Shown piece after piece: positions 33,701 through 45,700 of a DNA stretch of 64,000 bases. Below the pieces are notes generated by a model that saw only the letters and a program-made list of their open reading frames with translations, did no database searches and was not told where the DNA came from. The DNA lies in NCBI RefSeq assembly GCF_963676685.1, contig NC_092344.1, forward strand, positions 40,058,589-40,122,588, given 5' to 3'. Origin of the DNA: Mytilus edulis (lineage: Eukaryota; Mollusca; Bivalvia; Mytilida; Mytilidae). The translations under genes and the position numbers were made by a program. How positions within the stretch are numbered: position 1 is the first letter of the stretch; every line of letters begins with the position of its first letter.

Positions 33701-36700
33701 ATTTTCATGTATCCTGTTTTTTGATGTTCGAAGTCGTAGTGAGTCCATCATGCATAAAATGAAAAGTGATATTTGCATTCATTAGTCCTCAGGAAGAATA
33801 TAATTTTATGTATTAGAACTAATATCAGAATGATCTAATACATTAATGGATAAAAAAAAATACCTGGAACTACACTAACTGTATATGTCAAACTACTCAG
33901 TGAGCAAGTGGTACGACTACATTTAAAGTATTTGGAAGATAAAGTACTATTCATAGATATACTAGTAAGAGTTATTGTGTAAATCTTTCTATCACCATCA
34001 CAGTCATCCAATCCATAAAGACAAGGGTAAGAGATAGGAATCTGGAATGAAATAAAAAAAAAATTGCCATAAAAATTAGCAAAATAAATGACTGTCTAAT
34101 CCAAATTAGAGTAGAATAAATTAATTTTTTCACGACGTACGATAAGTTATTTGACAATTTGCGGGAAAATTAGAATTTTCTTAACAATTCTTTTTTTTTT
34201 AATGCAGAATTTGTAACAACCTTTCAATTTATAAACAGCCATGACACAAAATTACAATTAATGTGAACACAAAATCGAAACAACTGGGCTGGTAGGAAAT
34301 GTACACCTGCATTGACTTTGTCTTTCTAGTTGTACAAACTCATACAAAACATCAGGCTTATAACTTGACAGTTCGTTTCTATTTCAAAGAACTCATTAAT
34401 TATATTATCTTGCATTAACCGATTTGGCCGAAGTTTAAAAATATATAGAATTGAATAGATAAACTTACTGGTCGTTCCACATCATACGAGTCTGGACTGT
34501 AATGGGAAAAATCGAATAATCGGTAAATCCTGCCATCACGATTTTTCTCCCTCTGAACACTATACGCATTGTCGATGAGATTACCGTAAGCTTGGTTTTG
34601 AAAAACTGGACTTTCAAATGTCAGAAGTATAGCTTTTGTTTCTGAAATTTTAGTTCATTTTAATTTAATGAATAATTTTTTAATATTAGTTATTCATATA
34701 ATTAAATATTAATTAAATGTATTACAATTAATTAAAATGTATTAATCTTAACTTAAGCTGGGGTCACATATTCACGATTTTTACTGCCGTCCTTGACAGG
34801 ACCATTCCCGATTAAAATTTGTCAAAAGTCTGATCAAGATCCTGTGAATCGTGGATGGAAATTCGATTTGTATCTTTCGCCAGGTAAAATTCGACCGAGT
34901 CTGTCACGACTGCGTCCCGATTCTACCGAATGTAATCCGACAGAAATCAGATAGTGACAAGACAGTGAACCGACGCTGACGGAAGTTATCCGTTTGAAAA
35001 CTGTCGGCATAATCGGGATGATCAGGTACAGTCGGAACGTAATCCTATCACGGTCCGCTCTATCGTATTGCAAACGGCTTTGTCTGGTCTCAGTCGTATT
35101 GTATTCTGTTATTGTCGGGACTTCTCCAGATCATTCCCGTTCCACAGGACACCGTCCCGAATACACAGAACATTGTTAGGAATTCGATCCGATACAACAG
35201 AATCTGTCACGACATAGGCACGATTGTAATCCGACTAGACAAAATCGGCTGAGTTCCCCCGAATGTTACGGGACGCACCTAACTGTCGGGGTGCTTTGCC
35301 GAACTATTCGGACCCTTCCCGACCAGTAGGAATCTGTTACGAACTAAAACGACTGCGTTCAGACAATAATAGGACATTCCAGATAATTGAGGATACTAAT
35401 CCGACTTTTTCACTTTTCGTGTCGTATCGCTGTCTGATCTCAAACGGGAGCAATAATCGGCAATGTGTGTACCACGCATTAGATGGAGGTTTGAATATTA
35501 GAACTGGATTGAACGATTAATTGTGAAACTCTTTAAAACTAAATATAATACCAATCACAGGAAAACATTGTCGATGCTTGTCGTAACTACAATCTAAACC
35601 TCAAACGTGGACTACCGAATCAGACTTACGATCGGGGTGGTACTAACATGAGCAATAAGACGGATGCCTAATGTGGTGCAGGGTCTGCTTACCACAACAG
35701 GGCACTTCAGATCACCCCGGTTTTAATGGGGTTCCTATCGCTCGGTTATTTGTTTTTATATAAAATTTAATCTTCACTTCTAGGTGGTCAGAAACGACTT
35801 TTTCTGTTTAAGTACTCTCATTTGATCGCGATACATTTTTTCTCCCTTCCAGTAGATATAACTTGTTTTCATGCATACTTTCACGTACTTTATTTATTTT
35901 ACTCCTGTCTATTGATGTATTGTAATTTAGATAAAGGAAGTTTTCATTAATCTTTACCTGGTAGACTTGCTTCTCCTAAAAACTGAATTTTGAAAGTAGC
36001 ATTAAGTGCAGGACTGAACGTTATGTTGTTCTTGTAAGGAAGTGGATGTAAGGCGATGTTAGTCAAAATTGGCGGCTTGAATAGTTTGGAAGCTGTGTTA
36101 TTCAAAAGGAATGCAAACTCTAATCCATATGTTTGATTAAAATCTTCCCATTCTACAATATATAAACAAAGCATAAAAAAATAATAATATCTCCTCGGAG
36201 GTTGGTTTAAAAATATAGCAACCATCTAACAATATCGTTGGTTAAAAGATAACCTGAAAATTAGGACTTTGTACATACCATTTAACAATCGATATACACA
36301 TTTCACTTGATTTTGTTTTATATCGCGAATGATTTTAAAGCCAAATTAAGACCTTGCATATTTTTTAGGGATTCAGTGCTCCTTTAAATTCTGTTAGCTA
36401 AATCTATTATGGTAATTTATTTTTTCTTCTTTAAAACTTGTACTAAGAATTTTTTATTTAAATAAATACTTAACATCATACAATAGAGATCCTTGCAACA
36501 GGCATCACACGAGTTTTTATACTTTTTTTTTAATTGATGAAGGTAAAGTGAACGCATGATTATGTAATGTTTATGATGTCTCTTTGTGTTATTTTTTGTG
36601 TTGTGTTTTCCCCCGGTGTATATATGTGTTCGCTATATTATGAAATAAACAACTAATCAATAAACAAACCAAAGTTGTAACCAGCTTTACATGTAAACGG

Positions 36701-39700
36701 ATCTCCATGGGGAATTCGAGGCTGAAGAATATAAAACAAAATTGTAATTAATATATTTTACAACTAGTATTACACAAAAAGCTCTTTGGGAAAAAGAACT
36801 GAATTGGTTTTCAAATGTTTTGAGATTTAAGTAATTGGTTTTACGTTTAATGCACACTGTATGAATGTGCTTACGTTATACCGAAACAATACAACATGCA
36901 TTTTGAAAACAAAAGTTACCGTCGATTTTAAAATGATTCAAGATAATTGAACAAGTTAAGGAATGTATCTCCCTCATGCAAAGCTCTCATTCCTTTCACG
37001 GATTTGGCTCTACTTTTTGGATCTTTTGGATTATAGCTCTTCATCTTTTATATATGCTTTGGATTGCAAATATTTTGGCCACGAGCATCACTGAAGAGAC
37101 ATGTATTGTCGAAATGCGCATCTGGTGCAAGAAAAATTGGTACCGTTAATTTTATTTTAATGATTAATATTTATTTTATTCAAAATTAGTTGCGTATTAA
37201 AACTTGAAAAAATAAAATAAGATATAAGCATCTTAATTCATCAACAAGGAACACAGGAAAACAGTTTGTGTGCGGAAAAATAAAATTTAAAATTTAAAGA
37301 CTTTTGTACAACGTTACGCAAAAAATGAACCACAAAACCAGGATATATTCTAGAACAAAGCAACTTATATATAAAACTAATGCAAACATAGTATGCATGA
37401 CAAAGATCTTTAGATATGAAGGCTCACTGGACAATGAGAATTGTCAACCACTTAGCCCGTCCTGAACAATATGCTTAATTGAATATTGTATTTGATTTTC
37501 TTTATTAGTTTTGAATTCTAATTGTTTCAAGTTTAATAAAATCTACATACTGCCTCGTTCCAGTTATTGAATTGTTGATTCTTGTACTTCCTTAAATGAC
37601 GGAAAATTTAGATGTAATATAGTGCATTTGTCTCGTGATAGATATCTTATGATCACATGGACATTTTTTGTAAATAGTTTTAATGGTCAATAAATTCTTA
37701 TATTAGAAAAATTGAAAAGCAATTTATGTTTTGATATGTCTTCCGGATTATACATATTTCGCAAAAAAAATCTTGCAATTCATATTTGACGAAAAATTGA
37801 TTTGATTAGATTTGAAGAAAGGATCACAAATATAACTACGATAAAAGTTTTATTACGATAAAAACAACCGAAAACTCTATTTAGGTATTTGCTATAAAGA
37901 GCGTGATAAAAGAACCAAGTCATAAAAATAGGAAATATGTCACTAAGTCTAAAAGTTTGGTAAAGACACTCGTCTTTTGTAGATTTCGTTTTGGGTTGAT
38001 GTCTTCCCATATCTTATCTTGTAATTCCCCCCCCTCGTAATAAAAAATTGTTATCAATATTAGTTAGGCATTCTTTCTACTGGATTCTTGATAAAACATC
38101 GATAACATAAACGCCCCTCCCTTCTAACAAATTATACGTCTGGTACCTTTGATCCATATATGACCGATTTATACATGGACTTTATCAAAAGATAGAAAGT
38201 TTAAATGTCGACATTAAGAATAAACACAATAGTGACATATTTCGCCTCTCTACAAAGAATCAATCAACTTTTATTTCGAAAAAATACATTCAACGTATTT
38301 TAAAAGATTTGCCCGTAAGTCACATTTGTTTTCGCATCTTTGACTTTTAATGATTGCAGTTCGTCATTTACTTTATTTCTTTTGCAAGTATGCCCTTAAA
38401 TTTTTTTTAAAACGTATAGTCTTTACGGTGGTTGGTATGTGAAGTTCCTTTTAAGGTGGGTCGGGACTATTCGAAGTTTCTATCAGAAGTGCCGTATTTT
38501 TTGTTATTTTATTCTTTACAGAAAGTGAATCAAATTGGTCGAAAAAAATACGGGGTCACGGACCATTTAAACTCAAAATTTTACTTTTAAACAGGTATGT
38601 AAAAGGGACCATTTTTCAATGAAATGATAGGGAAAATAGAGGTGTTGACATATTTTATCGGAATATAAAAAAAAAAGTTCTATGACAATTGGTCCAAAAC
38701 TGTAATATAAAAAGCTGAAATATAGCTTCAAAGAATGAGCAAATAAAAAACATAGGTCACCGATAAGGAAAAAAAATATTTTGCCTTAAACCTAAATTTT
38801 GGCGGGAAAATGGTGAAAATGGGTGAAATTTCATTTTGACCCTTTTACAAATACGGATAATAACGAAAATATTCTATAAGTCACAAAACTACAATGATTT
38901 AATATTAATAATCAATGAAAATATTTTAAAAAATTATATCGAATTTACAACAAATACTTTTGTAATTCATGCGTGAAATTATGCGCAGTCGAATAGTCCC
39001 GAGCCACCTTAAGAACATATCAAGCATTACCAATTATTGCTAGTTCGCCAAAGTCATATCCTTAATATCTCATTGTTTCGCTCTTCCTGGTTGGATATAA
39101 TGACCTGAATATGTTGGTTAAATATGAACAAAGATTTTGGTTAGATCAGGAAGCCATGATAGAAAATAATTTACAGAAAATGAATTACATACTCAGAACT
39201 CTAAGATCTAATTACAGAAAATATGTTTACCTTATATGGTTTAAAAAAAAATTACGACAAATTTGCTTGATATGCGGACTTTTTTAAATAGCTATGCTAC
39301 AATCAAAATATTTTAAGTTTTACGTGAAAAGATACCATTAAATTACTTGAATCCGTGCACTTTTCAGAAGGAAAGATATCTTTACATATGTTATGATATA
39401 GTAGTCTTGGAGGAAGAATTAAATGGAAAGTTAGTTTAGAACAAATACGTCCGCAAGTGGAAGTCTCTTTTTTTTTTTTTATCTCCATCAACTAAAATGT
39501 GTCCATATACACATAAGCAGGAAGAACATAAATTGAGACACATTACATAAAAAAAATATTCTTAGATATACGAAAGAAAGAAAACATTAAATATAAACGA
39601 AATTTATAAAACTTATAATCCTGGTACCTTTGATAACTATTATCAAAAAATGTGATAAGTTTTATAGTCATTCAGTGATATCTGTGTTCAATTTATTTGG

Positions 39701-42700
39701 ATCAAACACTCGTTAAATAAACACAGCAACTGAAATGAAAGGCTGAATTAACTTATTTATATTTGTTATCAATCAAATTAGACAGCATGTGAATCAGCAA
39801 ATTAAGCCGTAATGCAAACATCAGATGTTGCCAACTGCTCAAGAATGAAACCTAGAACCTTAGTCGGAACATCCATACCAAAAGTTTTGTGTAAGTATAA
39901 TTCCCTTTGAGAGGTAGCATTTTTAAAATCTAATTGAATTGGGTGATTGGAATCCTTACGAAGCATGAGTAACATGCAGATATTTTTTGATAGAAACATG
40001 TATAACATTTATAAATAACAATATAAATAATGTGCAATATAAAAAAATTCATATGTTAATATATCATAAAATACACCTTTTAAGGGAGAGGAGAAAGATA
40101 TCAAAACTAACTACATAATAAAAATTGTTAGAGTTGTACTTTTAAGTTTTATATTGTAATGTAAAAATCGACATAATAATTTCATTTAGGATATGATAAA
40201 TTTATATACTAACACATTTGAACAATAAGGACGTAATTAACTAACATAGATATAAAACGCAGACGTTTTTATTATTCAAAATAACCAGATCAAGTGGTCT
40301 AACAAAAAGCATCAGTTGATGGTTATTGTAGAAAAAAGAATAGCACTTTGAATTAAAATGATTAATTTAGTTGTATTTAATTTTCTAACGGCTGTTTTTA
40401 GCATTCGAAATGTTTTATTCAGTGATATCGAATATTTCGAATATCGCTTTTACATTACAGAAACTAAGAATATTTAGAAAAATAAATACTTTTTTTGGTA
40501 ATTCTTTAATTTGATTTTACGGCGCAGGCACCCAATCTTCTTCCAAAACCAATTCTAAACCAATAAAAAGATTCAATCCAAGGAAAATAGTCATAATATG
40601 AAAGAATAACATACATAACAGAAGAATAATTGAAAGACAAGAATGAAGACATTGCCACGCAAGGAGCGGATAAAATACGATGACAATACAACAAATAAAA
40701 CCAACAAAAATCTAAGCATATATAAAGTTAATAAAAAAAATAACAAACAGAAGAGCAAAAAGAAGGAAAAAGTGACATAAGAGTTCCCAAAAGTTCTAAC
40801 ACAACTTTTTGTGTGAGCATTTATTAGTAAGGGGAAAATGCGTCCTTTTGCGCCACAACTTTTTTTCTCCAATGCTATGTTTGCGCCACCTGTTTCGAAA
40901 CTACAAAGTATCATTTGCTCCAAAAATGAAACATGCGATTGCGCAAATAAAAAAAAATGACTTCCCTCCTCTTTTTTTCGGACTTGGGACTGGCAGTTTA
41001 CACGTCAAATGTTTCCATTTCTGAAACGTATCTACTTCTTACTGCTGCTGCATAAATACTCCCCAATTAAATGTATGTAGAAGCGCTTGTAGCTTTACTA
41101 TATTGTTAAAAAAACCCACAAACATTGAATGATGCGATTCATAAAACAGTTCATTATAATTCCTGTGGAATGCTTCTGCACCATTACCAGTACGTCTTGC
41201 GGCAGATAGAGTTTCAGCCCAGACGGATGGTGGGAACAAAGCACTGTGTCATCAACATATGTACCTAAAACATTATCAGCAAAAACTTCTGTTTTCTTTT
41301 CTTTTGGCATATCTTGTATTTAAAAGTATTTAGAAAAGTAATAGGTTGTCTCCTCTTTCTCTGTACATGGACTGTCTAATGCATTTTAAGTCATTTCTTT
41401 CCAGGTGTTCCTTATCATGATAAACTATCTCCTACATAAGAATACTTTATAAGCCACAAAGACCCGAATAAATATCATAGTAATCAATTATATATATATG
41501 TGTGTACAGGTAAATTGACGTAAAGAGTTCCGAATATTGGCGCTATTGATACATTTGAAAATTAATATTTTGGCGCAAATGATACCCCTGAAAAACAGTT
41601 ATTGACGCAAAATGACTCCTGCATTAGTAATAAGTAATCTCATTATGTTTTCCTTGAAGTGAAAAGCTGTCTATAAATCGTCACAGACAAATTGTATTTT
41701 TGCAAAATTAAATCATTTTATTTTTTATCTGATTGAAAATCAAAATCGAAATTCATGAGTTAAAACAATGTCGTTAAAGATCTATTTAATTTTCATTTTA
41801 TGGATTTAATTTTGGTTAAACCTATTTCATAACGATCAAATGCCTTTGTAAAAGTATCGCTGACTATTATCCACACTTTCTTAACAAATTCTTAAACATC
41901 TCGTTTCTGCACTTTAAATTGTATGGTAATTTAAGATGACAAAAATCTGATATTACGATATACCTGTTCTCGCTTCTGATCATTTAATTTGGTTTTTTTA
42001 TGTACTTCCTCAAAAGAAGAAAACAGTATATCAAGTTCGGATGTACTACACAATCAAACAATGGTAAAATGTGTTTTCAACCGGGCTTTTTGTAACTTAA
42101 AGGGACTTATATTATACAAAAAGTATACTACTATTTATTCCGCAAAAAAATAATAAAGCGTAATATAGAAACAATATTTCATTATAAGCAGTCAGCTTGG
42201 TTCAATTCCCGATTAAATAATCTAAAAACAAACCTTCGCTGATATATTACTGGCTTTTAATTCGCCGTCATGCAACATTTTATTTGACCTTTAGTGGGGA
42301 TTCGTTGCCCATGTATACGTGGTCAGCATAAACATAATGTGTACATTGAAAAGATTGTAAAAAAATCACGAAGAATTATTATTGTGTTTATTGGTCAGGC
42401 CAAAGTACAAACAATCGTATACAGGTAAAAGTATTATTCACATATTTTCAATCAATAGAATGAAATCAAACAGACCTTATTTGATTGCACGTACTTATTT
42501 GTCTCATTGTTTATTATTTATGTTTATATTGTTTCATTTGATCATCCGCAGTCTTAAGAGGTCATCACAATTCATAATAAGATTTAAGAATAAGAACTAA
42601 ATGCTGATACATTATAACGATTTAATGAATTTTTATATTTTTTTTATGGTTTTTGTTGTAATTTGGATTCGATTTATTTAAATATGAGAATAAGGTATAC

Positions 42701-45700
42701 TCATGAATTTGACATCTTATAGTCCTTAAATATATATATAAAGTGTTAAATATTTTCACTCTCCTTCATGTCATCCTCAGACAATACATTTACAGAGTAA
42801 AAAAGAGACATAAGTAGTTTACCGATGTTCAGATCCACAAAGAAGATACAAATATGGATAAAATAACAGAAGCTGAAGAAATTGTCTTATCAAGCAAAAA
42901 GTTAAATCACAAAATAATGAAAGTCAATTATCAATTGGAAAAATCAAAAGCTCAACCACATTAAACGAATGGATAACAACTGTCAAATTCCTGACATGGT
43001 ACAATATTGTTTTTATATTGATTCTTTGTTTTAGGTATGACCATCTTTATGCTAAACCAAATTATATTATAATCATAATAGAAGTAATCTAATGAATATG
43101 TTATTAGTTATTACTTATTTAACTTCTTACCATTTGGCAGAAAAATATGTACGACGCAGGATGCCACTGGACGTTAAGCAACCAACAATCAATCAATGTA
43201 CGACGCAGGGAATATTAATATTCTATAAAAACAGTTAACCATATGGCTTTCGACAAAACCCATTCAGTAAGGTTAGCTAAAAAAAATGCTACGGTATGAT
43301 TTCTATGGAACAATCCACAAGAGAAAACAAATTACCTGAATATAAAAATTATGCTAAGAACGTAAAACAAATACTTCTGTAAGTAATAAACGACAACCAC
43401 TGAATTACATGTACTGGTTTCTGACTTTGAGTTTGAGTTAATGTGCTATTTAAATCGGATAATATCAACTAAGGTTATTACTGTCGGAGTTCTTTCATTA
43501 TAGGCTTAAAAGTTTGTACGCAAGACTCTGATTGTTATATATTATCTTTGGTATGTACATGTATTTGTATATTAAACATATAGTACATTTCAATAAAAGC
43601 ATTATAAAGCATGGTTTTGTTAGTGCTAGTAACCGCAGGGTCATATCCCGATTATCGCATTGTCTTCCTGGTTGAAGTGTAAATGAACTTTTTCGGTACA
43701 ATAATATCATTCGTGTTATGGAGCAGGAAGCCACATCACATTATAGATTACAGAAAATCAATTTTAAAGTTTGAACTGTTGGATATGTTTACAGAATTTT
43801 AAGATGAAATCGAATGTTTACCTTTTACGTTAACGTAAATTAAAGTATTTCATTTTGAAATAAATATTTGAAAGATATAAAAACATATTTATCAATCAAA
43901 TTATTAATTACATTACAGCATACTAATTTAACTTTATTCTTTGTAGAAATCCCCGAACTTATAGATATTTTGATGGATTTGTATACGTTTACAGGGTCGT
44001 GTTTTTCTCTGACACGTAATGAGGTCATTATACTACACCCATTGCGTGTTTGGTGTGTACCGATTGAAATTTCTGTCTCAGAGACATGTTTTTATGAGTG
44101 AATATTGCCTTTGTACCAGCTTTAAGTAATTGCGAGTACTCTCAAATCTGTTATTTGTTGAATTTTTATTATTTTTTGTATTTTCATTTGCTTTATATCG
44201 ATCTGAGTTGAGCCCTTTTCAATTCGTTTCTAAAGTTTGTTCTTATGTTGTTCTGTTACACTACTGTTTAAGGTTATGGGAGGGTTTGGGTGTAAAATTA
44301 TTTTCTGCATAAGAAACTTTTTTTTATTTCTAATTTTAGGAAAATTTCTAGTTGACAGTGCATGTTCAGTTGCCACGTTGTTGCAGAAACATGTGTTACA
44401 TTTCAGTGGAGGGAAGGACTGAAATTTGCTGATATTTGTATATAACTTTAAACAAATAGAATTGCTTTTGACATCGTGCTCTTTAATAGAATCAGACTAA
44501 CATATTGTATATTTGACACAAACTTATGTTGCACAATAACAAATAACAAATCTCTTTATACAAAATCAGATGATAAACATTTTAATTAAAATATTAAATG
44601 TAAATACTACGATATAAACCGTAACCCGGCAACTAATATTGTTTTTTAAATCGCTGATTCTTCCGGGTTTGGATGTTTGTAAATAAGTTCAATTTATATA
44701 AAATTCACCTTTCAAGTTTACATAAATGTCTCTTTGGTAATATTTTAATAATGACAGAGTACAACAGCCAAAGTTTTCTTTTCATAATTTATGTGATGAT
44801 TTAAACTCGTATTTCAGTCTTAAGATTTGAAAGTTTGATTTATTTATGTCTCTTAGTTGAAAACCCACTGGTAGTATTCCCGGGGAAAGTTCATTTTTAG
44901 GCACATGATCTTGACAGAAGTGAGCTTGTTGATATATATTTCAAGTAAGATTGTGCCGCTGAAATTTGTCACTTTTCATACTTCTTTGTCTGTAATTACA
45001 CTAAATAAGAATAATATATATTACAAGATAACAGCATTTTTCAATTAATGCAAACAAAACACAGTAAAAAAAACCCCAATCAAAACAAAACCAAATAAGA
45101 AAAAGAACAAAAACACACAAGTTCAACACGTTATTGTATAAACATGCATATTTAATATTTTGCTACATTCTGCTATAAAACGTTTGTAGAAAGCACTTGA
45201 TTTAATTTTGGAGCACAAATGATTAGATGCATATTTGATATATTGTACATTATATATAAAAGATATTAGCTACCTCTAAGAATCAATTTGGACCGTAGAC
45301 ACCTTTTAAAAGGGAGTTGTTTTAATGTGCTTGATTTCAGTTTTACATAATGTTTATCAAAATTGATACTAATCCCAACCTCTTTCACACATGTCATTAC
45401 ATTAAGGTCATGCACCCTGTGAAGTATACCGTTACCAGTGAGTGTAAAAACGATCATGAAATTAATTTTAACAAAAAGAAATGAAAATGCGTAGTTATAT
45501 TTGATAAAAAGTAAAAACACTTAAAATGATAAAAAAATAAATAAGAAAAAGAACAAAAACACACAAGTACAACACGTTATTGTATAAACATGCATATTTA
45601 ATATTTTGCTACATTTAGCTATAAAACGTTTGTAGAAAGCACTTGATTTAATTTTGGAGCGCAAATGATTAGATGCATATTTGATATATTTTACATTATA

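Noticed and set aside
34834..35520. Three medium ORFs on both strands in gene A intron 3
   Set aside because: Stops are rare there because of the shifted base composition. The frames conflict, have no splice logic and show no domain.
39802..40008. 68-codon minus ORF in gene A intron 1, considered as a missing exon
   Set aside because: No counterpart in gene B, and it is not needed for phase continuity.
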